Shown here piece by piece: positions 18,244-27,646 of a stretch of DNA of 64,000 nucleotides. The stretch spans positions 186,001 through 250,000 of the forward strand of contig NZ_JAHRDV010000001.1 in the NCBI RefSeq assembly GCF_019083805.1, read 5' to 3'. The position numbers and the translations under genes were made by a program. A model generated the notes under the pieces. That model saw nothing but the letters and a program-made list of their open reading frames with translations, searched no databases and was not told where the DNA came from. Position 1 is the first letter of the stretch. Every line of letters starts with the position of its first letter. This DNA is from Acetobacter estunensis. GTDB lineage: Bacteria; Pseudomonadota; Alphaproteobacteria; Acetobacterales; Acetobacteraceae.

Positions 18244-18858
18244 TCAGAGCCCGCCTTGCTCAATGATGAACTGGGCAATGTCTTCCACGCCCTCACCTGC
18301 GCGGATGTTGGAGAACACGAAGGGCCGCTCCCCACGCATGCGGCGGCTGTCACGGTCCATCACGCCAAGATCGGCCCCGACATAGGGCGCAAGATCGATC
18401 TTGTTGATGACCAGAAGATCGCTGCGCGTAATCCCCGGTCCACCCTTGCGCGGGATTTTGTCGCCTGCCGAAACATCTATGACATAAATGGTTAGATCGG
18501 CAAGTTCGGGGCTGAAAGTGGCCGCAAGATTATCACCGCCGCTCTCCACCAGCACGATATCCAGCCCCTCGAACCGATCCGTCAGTTCCGCAATACCCGC
18601 AAGGTTGATGCTTGCATCCTCACGGATCGCCGTGTGCGGACATCCTCCCGTCTCGATGCCCATGATGCGCTCGGGCGGCAGCGACCCGGCGCGTGTGAGG
18701 AACTCCGCGTCCTCACGTGTGTAAATATCGTTGGTGATGGCCGCAATATTGTAATCATCGCGGAACCGGCGACACAGCGCATCCATCAGCGCCGTCTTTC
18801 CGGTGCCTACTGGTCCCCCAATACCCACACGCAGTGGACCGTGCTTTGCCTTTGTCAT
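18244..18858 (-). CDS. ureG: Urease accessory GTPase UreG
   Basis: GTPase that delivers nickel to apo-urease together with UreD (UreH), UreE and UreF. The 204-residue protein has the P-loop GGPVGTGKT at 14-22, the nickel-binding Cys73-Pro-His75, [17 protein letters not shown] and the NKIDL guanine-specificity motif. Its ATG overlaps the ureF stop by 4 nt. Last gene of the urease operon. Confidence 0.97.
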   Translation of the reverse strand: MTKAKHGPLRVGIGGPVGTGKTALMDALCRRFRDDYNIAAITNDIYTREDAEFLTRAGSLPPERIMGIETGGCPHTAIREDASINLAGIAELTDRFEGLDIVLVESGGDNLAATFSPELADLTIYVIDVSAGDKIPRKGGPGITRSDLLVINKIDLAPYVGADLGVMDRDSRRMRGERPFVFSNIRAGEGVEDIAQFIIEQGGL

Positions 18859-19550
18859 GTCCTGAACAGCCTCGTTTCCTGAGTTTCATGATGCATGGCC
18901 GCGAGATCGGAACAAAAGCACGCGCTTCCCACGTCTTCCAATGTCCGGGTCAGCGCGTCCTGTGCCGCTTCCAGCAGCACATCTTCCAACCGCGCAAGTG
19001 CGCGCAATCCATCCGTCTGCCCCAGCGGCACCAGTCGCACGGCGGCAGAAACAAGGGCCGCCACTGCGGCATACCCACCCGACAGCAGCGCCTGCTTACA
19101 CGCCACCGCCCCACGACGAAACACGAGCCCCTGCACGACCGGCAACGGCCACCGTACACCGGCAAGTTCGGCTTTTGTCGGGACTACGTCCCACACATCC
19201 GACGCCTTCAGAAAAGCCTCACCCTGATAAACCGTCTCTTCATAGCGTTCCCGCGAAGACGCACAGGCGCAGGCAAAATCGGCAATAGGACGCAACGCCG
19301 TCATGTCATGCGCCGCCTCCCACGCCACACGCAGGAAAATCAGGTCATTACCGATACTTCCATGCCGAAGCAGCGCACTCACCCACGCAATCAGCGTGTC
19401 CACATCGCGCACATCGCCCTGCTCAACCGCCCATTCCAGCCCATGGCTATAGGCATACCCCCCTGTGGGAAAAGCAGGAGAAACCCATGACAGAAGACGC
19501 AGGAAATCCGCCCCGTCCGTCGAACCGGTCCCGCCATGTCTGTCAGTCAT
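18855..19550 (-). CDS. ureF: Urease accessory protein UreF
   Basis: Chaperone that binds UreD-urease and activates UreG-dependent nickel insertion. 231 residues from ATG 19550, beginning [42 protein letters not shown], where [13 protein letters not shown] is the family signature. The start overlaps the ureE stop by 8 nt and the stop overlaps ureG by 4 nt. Upstream in-frame codons lie inside the ureE histidine tail and are not UreF-like. Confidence 0.95.
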   Translation of the reverse strand: MTDRHGGTGSTDGADFLRLLSWVSPAFPTGGYAYSHGLEWAVEQGDVRDVDTLIAWVSALLRHGSIGNDLIFLRVAWEAAHDMTALRPIADFACACASSRERYEETVYQGEAFLKASDVWDVVPTKAELAGVRWPLPVVQGLVFRRGAVACKQALLSGGYAAVAALVSAAVRLVPLGQTDGLRALARLEDVLLEAAQDALTRTLEDVGSACFCSDLAAMHHETQETRLFRT

Positions 19551-20058
19551 GGGAATGCGAATGACCGTGCCCATGATGGTGATAATGCTCTCCACCATGA
19601 GTGTGATCGTGGGAAGCCGCACGCGCCGTATAAGCCCCGCTTTCTGGATCGAACGGCGCCTCGACCTCATGCACATGGCCACCCAGTCCACGGATCATGT
19701 CGGCGATCACATGATCCTGCCGCACGAGGATACGATGCGCATAGATCGCCGCCGGAAGATGCCGGTTTCCCAGATGCCATGCCAATCGCATCAGATGCAG
19801 CGGATCATGCGCCGTCACTTCCATCAGCTTTTCCGGCAACGCTTCCACCCGCACGATGCGTCCATCGTCGAGCTTCAATCCGTCACCGGCCTGAAGCAGG
19901 CGCGCATGTTCAAGCTCCAGCAGCACCTTCTCGCCTGAACGCAAACCCAGCATCATGCGCCTACGATGCCGTCCTTCGTAATCGGCGGCGAACACATCCA
20001 CCGCCTGCGCAACATCCCAGCTTCCTGCTGGTAGAATCTCGATCACACGGGTCATCAA
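19543..20058 (-). CDS. ureE: Urease accessory nickel chaperone UreE
   Basis: 171 residues; the peptide-binding and metal-binding domains are followed by a histidine-rich tail of about 24 residues ([23 protein letters not shown]) able to hold several nickel ions. Typical short patterns GSWDVAQ, LGNRHLP and [12 protein letters not shown] are present. Start overlaps the ureC stop by 4 nt (ATGA). With the HoxN-type permease this gives the island its own nickel supply and buffer. Confidence 0.95.
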   Translation of the reverse strand: MMTRVIEILPAGSWDVAQAVDVFAADYEGRHRRRMMLGLRSGEKVLLELEHARLLQAGDGLKLDDGRIVRVEALPEKLMEVTAHDPLHLMRLAWHLGNRHLPAAIYAHRILVRQDHVIADMIRGLGGHVHEVEAPFDPESGAYTARAASHDHTHGGEHYHHHGHGHSHSHD

Positions 20059-21761
20059 AACAGGAAATACCTCTGGGCCATGGGCAGGATTTCGGCAGGT
20101 TCGCAGGTCAGCAGCACGCCGTCCGCACGGACTTCGTACGTCTCGGGATCGACCTCGATATGCGGCATCGCGTCGTTGTGGATCATGCTGCGTTTGCCAA
20201 TGCCGCCACGCACGTTGGACACGGCCGACAGAGGCTTTCTCAGCCCAAGCTTCTGCCCAATGTCATCTTCAAGTGCCGCCTGTGAGACAAAAGTCAGACT
20301 GGTGTGCGTCAGCGCCCCGCCATAACCCCCGAACATCATGCGCCCATGCACAGGCTGCGGCGTCGGAATGGAGGCGTTCGGATCGCCCATCATGGCATAG
20401 ACAATAGCCCCTCCCTTGATGACCAGATCGGGCTTTACACCGAAAAACGCGGGTTCCCACAAGACAAGATCAGCAAGCTTGCCCACTTCGATCGAACCGA
20501 CCTCATGCGACAGGCCATGCGAGATGGCCGGATTGATCGTGTATTTCGCGATGTAGCGTTTCACGCGGGCGTTATCCGCCGCGCCATCGCCCGGCAACGC
20601 GCCGCGCTGAAGCTTCATCTTGTGCGCCGTCTGCCACGTTCGCAACGGCACCTCACCCACACGCCCCATGGCCTGACTGTCTGAGGACATCATCGACAGC
20701 ACGCCCATGTCGTGAAAGATGTCCTCCGCCGCGATGGTCTCGCGCCGGATGCGGCTCTCCGCAAACGCAATGTCCTCAGGCACCTGTGGGTCAAGATGAT
20801 GACACACCATGAGCATGTCGAGATGCTCATCCAGCGTGTTGATCGTATAGGGCCGCGTCGGGTTGGTGGAGGACGGCAGCACGTTCGGTAGCCCCGCCAC
20901 ACGGATGATGTCGGGCGCATGACCACCGCCCGCGCCCTCCGTGTGAAACGCATGGATTGTGCGCCCCTTGAACGCGGCGATGGTGTCCTCCACGAAGCCA
21001 CTCTCGTTGAGCGTGTCGGTGTGGATCATCACCTGCACATCCATGCGATCCGCCACGCTCAGACAATTGTCGATGGCCGCAGGGGTCGAGCCCCAGTCCT
21101 CATGCAGTTTCAGGCAGCACGCTCCCGCGCGCACCATTTCCTCCAGCCCATCCGGGCGCGAAGCATTGCCCTTGCCCGCAAACGCCAGATTGACCGGAAA
21201 CGCCTCCACTGCCTGCAACATCCGCGCCAAATGCCAAGGGCCCGGCGTGCAGGTGGTCGCCGCCGTGCCGGTGGCCGGCCCCGTGCCGCCGCCCAGCATG
21301 GTGGTGACGCCTGAAGCCAGCGCCTCCTCGATCTGTTGAGGGCAGATGAAATGAATGTGGCTGTCGATACCCCCCGCCGTAAGGATCTTCCCCTCACCCG
21401 CGATGATTTCCGTGCCCGGCCCGATGATGATGTCCACACCCGGCTGAATATCCGGATTGCCCGCCTTGCCAATGGCCGCGATCCGCCCGTCCCGCAACGC
21501 CACGTCCGCCTTGACGATACCCCAGTGGTCAATGATCAGCGCATTGGTGACGACAGTGTCCGCCGCCCCATCCGCGCGCGTGACCTGCGATTGCCCCATG
21601 CCGTCACGGATGGTCTTTCCGCCACCAAAGCGCACTTCTTCTCCATAAATGGTGAAATCTTTCTCCACCTCCACCAGAAGCGCCGTATCGGCCAGACGCA
21701 CCCGATCTCCGGTCGTGGGGCCGAACTGGCCTGCGTAATCATGCCGGGAAAGCCGCGTCAT
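20055..21761 (-). CDS. ureC: Urease alpha subunit (catalytic)
   Basis: Hydrolyses urea to ammonia and carbamate in the cytoplasm. At 568 residues it has the family length and all catalytic residues: His135 and His137 in SHIHF, the lysine to be carbamylated Lys218 in [10 protein letters not shown], His247 in MIHTDT, His273 in AFHTEG, the flap Cys320-His321-His322, and Asp361 in [10 protein letters not shown]. The gene looks fully intact. Overlaps ureB and ureE by 4 nt each. Confidence 0.99.
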   Translation of the reverse strand: MTRLSRHDYAGQFGPTTGDRVRLADTALLVEVEKDFTIYGEEVRFGGGKTIRDGMGQSQVTRADGAADTVVTNALIIDHWGIVKADVALRDGRIAAIGKAGNPDIQPGVDIIIGPGTEIIAGEGKILTAGGIDSHIHFICPQQIEEALASGVTTMLGGGTGPATGTAATTCTPGPWHLARMLQAVEAFPVNLAFAGKGNASRPDGLEEMVRAGACCLKLHEDWGSTPAAIDNCLSVADRMDVQVMIHTDTLNESGFVEDTIAAFKGRTIHAFHTEGAGGGHAPDIIRVAGLPNVLPSSTNPTRPYTINTLDEHLDMLMVCHHLDPQVPEDIAFAESRIRRETIAAEDIFHDMGVLSMMSSDSQAMGRVGEVPLRTWQTAHKMKLQRGALPGDGAADNARVKRYIAKYTINPAISHGLSHEVGSIEVGKLADLVLWEPAFFGVKPDLVIKGGAIVYAMMGDPNASIPTPQPVHGRMMFGGYGGALTHTSLTFVSQAALEDDIGQKLGLRKPLSAVSNVRGGIGKRSMIHNDAMPHIEVDPETYEVRADGVLLTCEPAEILPMAQRYFLF

Positions 21762-22102
21762 TTATCCACACTCCCCATGACATCACCCCGAAAGCCGACC
21801 GCCCGCCGCAAGCCCCGGAACGGCACCAGCGTGACCTCACGTTCCTGTCCCGGCTCGAAACGAATGGCCCCACCGGAGGGCACATCCAGACGCCAGCCCA
21901 GCGCCTGCTCACGGTCGAACAGAAGCGCTGGATTCACCTCGGCGAAATGATAGTGGCTGCCCACCTGCACAGGCCGGTCACCCGAATTGACCACGCGCAA
22001 CGTGCGGCGTGGCTGGCCTTCGTTGAGAGCGATATCGCCCTCTGCCACGAGGATTTCCCCCGGCACCGCGCCATCGGGAAGAGGATCAGCGTATCGGGTC
22101 AT
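21758..22102 (-). CDS. ureB: Urease beta subunit
   Basis: 114 residues, separate from gamma and alpha as in most bacterial ureases. Contains [32 protein letters not shown] and [14 protein letters not shown]. Its ATG lies 17 nt inside the end of ureA and its stop overlaps ureC by 4 nt. Confidence 0.98.
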   Translation of the reverse strand: MTRYADPLPDGAVPGEILVAEGDIALNEGQPRRTLRVVNSGDRPVQVGSHYHFAEVNPALLFDREQALGWRLDVPSGGAIRFEPGQEREVTLVPFRGLRRAVGFRGDVMGSVDK

Positions 22103-22388
22103 GCACCGTCACCAGCTTTGTGCCATCGGGAAACGTCGCTTCCACCTGCACATCGTGAATCATCTCGGCCACACCGGCCATGACCTGCTCGCGTGTCAGC
22201 ACACGACCACCGCTGGCCATGAGTTCCGCCACGCTCAATCCGTCACGCGCACCTTCCACAACATGATCGGTGATGAGCGCCACGGCTTCGGGGTAGTTCA
22301 GGCGGACACCGCGCTCCAGTCTCCGACGCGCCACCATCGCCGCCATGGAGATAAGCAGCTTGTCCTTTTCCCGGGGAGTAAGCTTCAT
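22086..22388 (-). CDS. ureA: Urease gamma subunit
   Basis: 100 residues beginning [27 protein letters not shown], the canonical UreA N-terminus, which fixes the start at 22388; an earlier in-frame start (22400) adds four residues unlike the family. Contains [10 protein letters not shown] and [13 protein letters not shown]. 45 nt downstream of ureD. Confidence 0.98.
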   Translation of the reverse strand: MKLTPREKDKLLISMAAMVARRRLERGVRLNYPEAVALITDHVVEGARDGLSVAELMASGGRVLTREQVMAGVAEMIHDVQVEATFPDGTKLVTVHDPIR

Positions 22389-22433
22389 GACCCGATACAA
22401 TCCCTTCCGCTCAGTTTCATTGTGCCTATACCC

Positions 22434-23318
22434 TCACGACCGCCATGTGGAAGGCGGGGCGCGTCCTTCCCGCAAAAGCGGCAGAATATGACGCAACGCC
22501 ACGTCCAACGCCCAGCCACCGGCCGCAAGTCCGCGCAGCACCAGCATCCCGTTCCAGGCGGAGGCCGCGAAACCGGCACATTCCGGTTCGCGAAGTCGCG
22601 CGCGTACGGCATCAAGAAGCGTCATGGCGTCTGGCGCGATTAGCACGACCGTCGCCACGGCCACATTACCGCCCGCGACCGCCGCCTGCTTCAGCAGCGC
22701 GGTGACATCATCACTCTCCAGCTTGAGCGTATCTTCAAGAATCAACCGCCCATCTCTGCGCACGGAAAGACGGTCACGCACCGACAGTCGCGTGAGATGC
22801 TCACCCGAACCCGTACGACCAAAAATGCGGCTTTCCAGAAAGAGGAATGAGGAAGAGGGCGCCATCTCCACCGTCATGTGGCGGTGCAACTGGCTGCCAT
22901 CGAAAAAGATGGTACCATGCGGCAGCCATTCCAGCCGCGCGTCCGGCGCGATGCGACAGGCAACCTCAACTTCCGAAGACCCGTCATCGGGGCGGGCGCG
23001 ATAAATCCGCTCTGCTGCCTGTGATGTGACCAGAAGGTCCGTCCCCTCACCACATATGAGACGACCTTCAATGCGATCCCCCGCCGCCATGCCGCCGGAA
23101 ATGTTGACGGTGGCGGCTTCCATGCCCGCGCCCGTGATGCGCGGAAACAGCAGGCGACAGCAGCCTCTCTGCTCCAGATCGGCCATGCGCGTACGGCTGC
23201 CGTCAGCCTTGACCTCCAGCCCGAACCGTCCTCGTGCGCGCTGGAGTGTTGTCGTCACTGGTTCAGATGTCCTGTCTGCGGTGGCCGCACCCAGCCTACA
23301 ACCGGAAGCGGCTGCCAC
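22434..23318 (-). CDS. ureD: Urease accessory protein UreD (UreH)
   Basis: Scaffold that docks on apo-urease and recruits UreF-UreG. Contains LLFPRITGAGMEAATVNISGGMAAGD, RIYRARPD, WLPHGTIFFDGSQLHR and ESRIFGRTGSGE, all typical. The start is taken as GTG 23318, 12 nt past the ureohydrolase stop; a second GTG about 20 codons later (before TTTLQRARG) is possible. The close spacing puts the ureohydrolase at the head of the urease operon. Confidence 0.94.
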   Translation of the reverse strand: MAAASGCRLGAATADRTSEPVTTTLQRARGRFGLEVKADGSRTRMADLEQRGCCRLLFPRITGAGMEAATVNISGGMAAGDRIEGRLICGEGTDLLVTSQAAERIYRARPDDGSSEVEVACRIAPDARLEWLPHGTIFFDGSQLHRHMTVEMAPSSSFLFLESRIFGRTGSGEHLTRLSVRDRLSVRRDGRLILEDTLKLESDDVTALLKQAAVAGGNVAVATVVLIAPDAMTLLDAVRARLREPECAGFAASAWNGMLVLRGLAAGGWALDVALRHILPLLREGRAPPSTWRS

Positions 23319-23330
23319 CGTTGCGTAAAA

Positions 23331-24398
23331 TCACGTAGTGGGCGCGTGATCCCTACGGGCCGCCGGGAAACGTCCGGCAACCAGGCTGAAGAGTTCAAAC
23401 AGCACCTGCGCGCCCGCCTGCGCTGTGTTCGTTGTGGTGTCGTATTGCGGTGCGACTTCCACCACATCTCCACCCACAATGTTCAGCCCATCCAGACCGC
23501 GCAGAAGCTCCAGCGCCTCCCGGGTGGTGAGGCCGCCCACTTCCGGCGTGCCTGTACCGGGCGCGAAAGCGGGGTCCAGACAGTCTACATCGAAGGTGAC
23601 ATAGACCGGCCCTTCGCCCACCACGCGACGCACCGTCTCAATGATCGCCTTTGGCCCGAGATGCGGCACCTCTTCGCCATGGATCACGGTCATGCCGGAA
23701 TCTTTGGAAAACTCCCATAGATATTCCGAAGACCCGCGTATGCCGATCTGCACACATCGCGCCGGATCCAGCACACCTTCCAGCACGGCATGACGGAACG
23801 GGCCGCCATGATGGAATTTCGCGCCTTCGTAATCTCCACTCGTGTCGCAATGGGCATCGAAATGCACCATGCCAACCGGACGCTCTGCGCCCACAGCCCT
23901 GAGAATGGAATAGCTGATGGAATGATCGCCACCGACGGACAGCGGAATGACGCCCGCCTGCACAAGCGGCTTATAGAACGCCTGAATATCCTCATGGGAC
24001 TGTTCCAGACTGAAGCGGCTGCGGAATGGCACATCGCCAATATCCGCCGCCTTGCACAGCGCGGCAGGCTGGCGGTGCAGCACATGCTCGTACGGACCGA
24101 TCCGCTCGATATCGCGAACAGCGCGTGGTCCGAAGCGTGAACCGGAACGGTTGGTCACGCCCAGATCCATCGGCACACCCACCACGGCCACATCCAACCC
24201 GTCGAAGTCCGGCGAGGACGCAGCGTTGGGCATATAAGGCAACCCAAGAAAGGTCTGCACGCCGGAATAGGGCTTGGAGCGCCCGCGGCCAGCAGAGAAC
24301 TGCCCTTCCGCTACGGCGCGGAACTCGGGATCGAAGATCTGGCTACCGGACGCTCCACCATACTTCCTGCGCAGTTCGGCAAGTTTCGTCTCGTTCAT
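23331..24398 (-). CDS. Arginase-family ureohydrolase (agmatinase/guanidinobutyrase-like)
   Basis: Splits a guanidino compound into urea and an amine (or ammonia). The Mn/Ni-binding set is complete: His159 in GGDHS, Asp181-His183-Asp185 in FDAHCDT, and Asp270 and Asp272 in FDVDCLDP. The 355-residue protein has an N-terminal extension of about 45 residues ahead of the core compared with short agmatinases. The substrate cannot be read from the sequence: agmatine, guanidinobutyrate, guanidinopropionate and free guanidine are all candidates. It sits 12 nt before ureD, which couples urea release to urease; a LysR gene and an NCS1 permease lie upstream. Confidence 0.93.
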   Translation of the reverse strand: MNETKLAELRRKYGGASGSQIFDPEFRAVAEGQFSAGRGRSKPYSGVQTFLGLPYMPNAASSPDFDGLDVAVVGVPMDLGVTNRSGSRFGPRAVRDIERIGPYEHVLHRQPAALCKAADIGDVPFRSRFSLEQSHEDIQAFYKPLVQAGVIPLSVGGDHSISYSILRAVGAERPVGMVHFDAHCDTSGDYEGAKFHHGGPFRHAVLEGVLDPARCVQIGIRGSSEYLWEFSKDSGMTVIHGEEVPHLGPKAIIETVRRVVGEGPVYVTFDVDCLDPAFAPGTGTPEVGGLTTREALELLRGLDGLNIVGGDVVEVAPQYDTTTNTAQAGAQVLFELFSLVAGRFPAARRDHAPTT

Positions 24399-24530
24399 AG
24401 CACCGTATCTCCAGATGAGAGGTGAGCGGATGAGCGTCGGGAAACGCCCTCATTCTTATTCATTCCACCACAGCAACACATCGGGAAAAATCCGCACGTA
24501 TGGAAGTTCAGTTCGATTCCGATCAACGTA

Positions 24531-25451
24531 TCAGGCGGAAACCACAGGTGGGGTCTCTAGATGCACCATGGCGAGATCATCCAGAAAGGCACGCGCGATC
24601 TCGCTGACATGTCGCCTCTGACGAGTCACCACCGAAAACGTCACTTCATAATGCAACTGCCGAGGTGCCAGAGGCGCCATCAATCCCTGCCGAACATAGG
24701 TCTGCGCGAAATGCTGAGGCAGGAACGCAAGATGATGCCCTGAGAGCACCAGCATCGCCAGTGCCTCCATATTGTCCGCAATCGCCGTGACGTGACGCGG
24801 AGGCGCGGAAAACAATGAGTCTGGCAATGGGTAACTGCGCCAGGCCCACTCACACTCCCACGCTTCGTCCATTGTCACGCTGTCTGCCCGCCCAAACAGT
24901 GGGTGCTTACTGCCGCAATAGGCCACCTGCCGCTCCAAAAACAGCGGCGTGAAATGCAGATTGGCGCTCCGGTTCCAGAAATAGCCGATGGCGATGTCCA
25001 GTTCGCCATTCATCAATTGCTCTTCCATCGCACCGGGTGAGCACACGGTCACGATCATCCGCACAGCCTGATCGCGCTTGCGGAAACGGGCGATGGCATG
25101 GCTGATGCGGCTGTTTTCACTGAACGGCGTGTGCCCGATCATGCCGATGCGCAGATTGCCCACCAGCTTGCGGTCCATGTTGCGGGCCTGCATCCCGAAC
25201 TCTTCCACCGCACCGATCAGATCCCGCGCCAGCGCCTCGAACCGCTCCCCCTTGGCAGTAAGTCGAAAGCCGCTGCGCCCCCGCTCGCACAACCGGAATC
25301 CCAGCCGTGTTTCCAGCGTGGCAAGCTGAGTGCTGATTGTGGATTGCCCAACATTGAGTGTGCCTTGCGCCATGGAGATGCCACCAGCGTCCACAATGGC
25401 CAGAAAAACGCGGATCAGCCGCAGATCAAGATCGCTCAGAGCGCCCAGCAT
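24531..25451 (-). CDS. LysR-family transcriptional regulator
   Basis: 306 residues; N-terminal winged helix (LRLIRVFLAIVDAGGISMAQGTLNVGQSTISTQLATLETRLGFRLCERG) and a LysR effector domain. Divergent from the NCS1 permease and on the same strand as the ureohydrolase 132 nt downstream. It probably controls permease and ureohydrolase in response to the imported guanidino compound or its product; this is inferred from position only. Confidence 0.93.
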   Translation of the reverse strand: MLGALSDLDLRLIRVFLAIVDAGGISMAQGTLNVGQSTISTQLATLETRLGFRLCERGRSGFRLTAKGERFEALARDLIGAVEEFGMQARNMDRKLVGNLRIGMIGHTPFSENSRISHAIARFRKRDQAVRMIVTVCSPGAMEEQLMNGELDIAIGYFWNRSANLHFTPLFLERQVAYCGSKHPLFGRADSVTMDEAWECEWAWRSYPLPDSLFSAPPRHVTAIADNMEALAMLVLSGHHLAFLPQHFAQTYVRQGLMAPLAPRQLHYEVTFSVVTRQRRHVSEIARAFLDDLAMVHLETPPVVSA

Positions 25452-25466
25452 TGGCCTTCAACATCG

Positions 25467-25478
25467 ATTGAGATCAAT
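25467..25478. promoter_or_regulatory. Candidate LysR binding site
   Basis: ATTGA-GA-TCAAT, a two-fold symmetric sequence 16 nt upstream of the LysR start and 345 nt before the permease start chosen here, in the divergent intergenic region. A T-N11-A-like short palindrome is what LysR proteins bind. Confidence 0.4.
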
Positions 25479-25811
25479 GCAAGGATCATAGATTCGACAT
25501 TCTTTCTGTCAACGCGAAGCCCCTACCGTCGCACGACACAAGGAACACGTTCTCGGATTATGACACATCAGCGCCAGTATGCCCGATTTGTCGTTGCGAC
25601 ATCGCAATATGGTGAGGCATCATGATGCTTTCTCCACGGACATGTCATGACACGGGAGATGACCATGGGCCGCCCGCTCGCTTTTCACATGACACAGCGC
25701 AACCTGGGCACCCCCGCACGCCCCGAAACATCGATCCGGGTCGATCCGTTGTCACCCGATGCGGGTGATCCGTTCCTTTTTCATGACGCGCCAACCGCGG
25801 AGACCCTTAGT

Positions 25812-27302
25812 ATGACCACCGCCAGCGCAGAGCGTGACCGCAGCGCTTCCCTCGGATTGAGCAGCATAGAAGCCCGCTCCATCGATTATGTCCCCGAAAG
25901 CGAGCGGCATGGTCGTGTCGCCGATCAGGGGCCTTTCTGGTTTCTCGGCAACTTTCAGTTCTTCACCATTGCCATCGGTTTTGTCGGTCCCAGCATGGGC
26001 CTATCACTGGGCTACACCGCACTGGCGGCGGTCATCGGCATTTTGTTCGGCACGCTGTTCATGGCGTTCCATGCCTCGCAGGGCGCGGAACTCGGCCTGC
26101 CCCAGATGATCCAGTCCCGCGCCCAGTTCGGCTATCGTGGTGTGACGCTGGTGCTTTTGGGCACACTCGTCACGTTCCTTGGCTTCAACGTGGTGGATGT
26201 CGTGCTCGTTTCAGGCGGGCTGCACGGCATTTTCGGATGGAACGCAACCGTTGTGGGTCTTGTCCTGACCGTGACCGCCACACTTCTCGCCATCTACGGT
26301 CATGACTGGCTGCACCGGATCTTCAAGCTCTGCTTCATCGCCTGTCTGCCGCTCTACACCATTCTTACCATCGCCATCCTCACCGGCCACGCAGGCGGCA
26401 CGACACCCACTCTGGGCGGATTTTCATGGGTGGCGTTCGTCGGCCAGATCGCCGCCAGTGCAAGCTACAACATCACCTACGCGCCCTATGTTTCGGACTA
26501 TTCGCGTTATCTCCCACGCAACACACGGCCTGCTTCCATCATCATGGCGGTGATGTTCGGCGCTTCCAGTTCCGCCATCTGGCTCATCATTCTTGGCGCT
26601 TGGCTGGCCACCCGCATGGGCGCGTCCGACGGTCTGGTGGCTCTGCACGATGCCGGAAACGCCATCCTGCCCGGTTTTGGCGCACTCATGGCGCTCGGCT
26701 CCATCAGTGCAATGATCGCAACGATGGGCCTGAACGCCTATAGCTGCATGCTGACCGTGCTGACGGGCGTGGATGCCTTTTTCCCGCTGCGCCCCACACG
26801 CAGCGCGCGCATCGTCACCCTTGTGATCCTTGCCGTGGCATGGACGTGGATTTCGCTGCTCTGTCCGGACAATGCCATCGACCTTCTCTTCGCCACACTG
26901 ACCATCATGCTCTACCTGCTGGTGCCGTGGACAGCCGTGAATCTCGTGGACTATTTCCTGGTCCGTCGCGGGCATTACGCCATCACCAACCTGTTCATTC
27001 CCGGCGGCATTTACGGAAACTGGGAATGGCGCGGGATTGCGGCCTATGTGCTCGGCTTTCTCGCCACTGTGCCGTTCTTTGTGCTGCCCGGTCTCTACAC
27101 AGGTCCAATCGCCAAAGCCCTTGGGGACGTGGATATCGGCTGGCTGGTCGGACTGGTCGTGGCGGGCACCGCCTATGCGCTGATGAGCCGCTCCATTGAC
27201 TTGCAAGCCGAGAAAACTGCCATCGTCCAAAGTGAGGCCGATCTACGCACTCTGCCATTACACGAGGCTCTTCCCGAAGAGATGGCTCTACCTGTCGGGT
27301 AA
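25812..27302 (+). CDS. NCS1 permease (purine-cytosine permease family)
   Basis: Inner-membrane importer with about 12 hydrophobic helices. After a hydrophilic N-terminus (SSIEARSIDYVPESERHG) come GPFWFLGNFQFFTIAIGFVG, FGYRGVTLVLLGTLVTFLGFN and ASASYNITYAPYVSDYSRYLP, the NCS1 core patterns. ATG 25812 gives the usual family start and has GGAG 9 nt upstream. ATG 25665, with GGGAG 6 nt upstream, would add 49 residues of unrelated sequence. Beside a LysR gene and a ureohydrolase it likely carries the guanidino substrate rather than a nucleobase, but the specificity is not visible. Confidence 0.9.
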   Translation: MTTASAERDRSASLGLSSIEARSIDYVPESERHGRVADQGPFWFLGNFQFFTIAIGFVGPSMGLSLGYTALAAVIGILFGTLFMAFHASQGAELGLPQMIQSRAQFGYRGVTLVLLGTLVTFLGFNVVDVVLVSGGLHGIFGWNATVVGLVLTVTATLLAIYGHDWLHRIFKLCFIACLPLYTILTIAILTGHAGGTTPTLGGFSWVAFVGQIAASASYNITYAPYVSDYSRYLPRNTRPASIIMAVMFGASSSAIWLIILGAWLATRMGASDGLVALHDAGNAILPGFGALMALGSISAMIATMGLNAYSCMLTVLTGVDAFFPLRPTRSARIVTLVILAVAWTWISLLCPDNAIDLLFATLTIMLYLLVPWTAVNLVDYFLVRRGHYAITNLFIPGGIYGNWEWRGIAAYVLGFLATVPFFVLPGLYTGPIAKALGDVDIGWLVGLVVAGTAYALMSRSIDLQAEKTAIVQSEADLRTLPLHEALPEEMALPVG

Positions 27303-27314
27303 ACCGGACACGAG

Positions 27315-27372
27315 ATCTGTGGCGCTTTACCTTATGAAGAGCGTCACAGATGCTTTGCTTCTTTTTGTCTAA
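27315..27372 (+). terminator. Intrinsic terminator after the NCS1 permease
   Basis: Stem ATCTGTGGCGCT (27315-27326) with AGCGTCACAGAT (27340-27351), one mismatch, loop of 13 nt, followed by a T-rich tract (CTTCTTTTTGTCT). It lies 12 nt past the permease stop and closes the island on the right. Confidence 0.8.
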
Positions 27373-27646
27373 GACAATCAGCGTGGCTCGGTGAGGCTTG
27401 TGCCAACCAGTCGGTCGCTCCCACCATCTCTTTCCGACTAACCGTCAATGCGTGGCACGTTACTCACCTGCGGGTTGGAAGCGCGTCTTGCACTTCCGCC
27501 CGTGGCCTCATGTTTTTCATCGGCACATGGTCATGAAGGAAGACGTATTATCTTCCCTCTGCTCACAAATTTTCAGAAAAATCTGAAATCCAGTGATGCG
27601 ACATTTTCACCTAAATGATCCCCCCATCCCTCACCACACAGGGAGC
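27373..27646. other. Intergenic region without recognisable gene
   Basis: 274 nt of mixed composition between the permease terminator and the antiporter stop. A small hairpin, TTTCAGA-AAAA-TCTGAAA at 27571-27588, could be a terminator remnant. An open frame of 62 codons (27398-27586) has no ribosome site or recognisable protein. The GC-rich part 27373-27530 could encode a small RNA, but I see no known family. Confidence 0.4.

Noticed and set aside
24399-24530. Guanidine riboswitch before the ureohydrolase
   Set aside because: No ACGR loop pair (guanidine-II) and no ykkC-like conserved core found on the minus strand; the bulged hairpin present does not match.
27400-27540. 16S-like string GTGAGTAACG on the minus strand
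   Set aside because: Only about ten bases agree; flanking sequence does not match rRNA.
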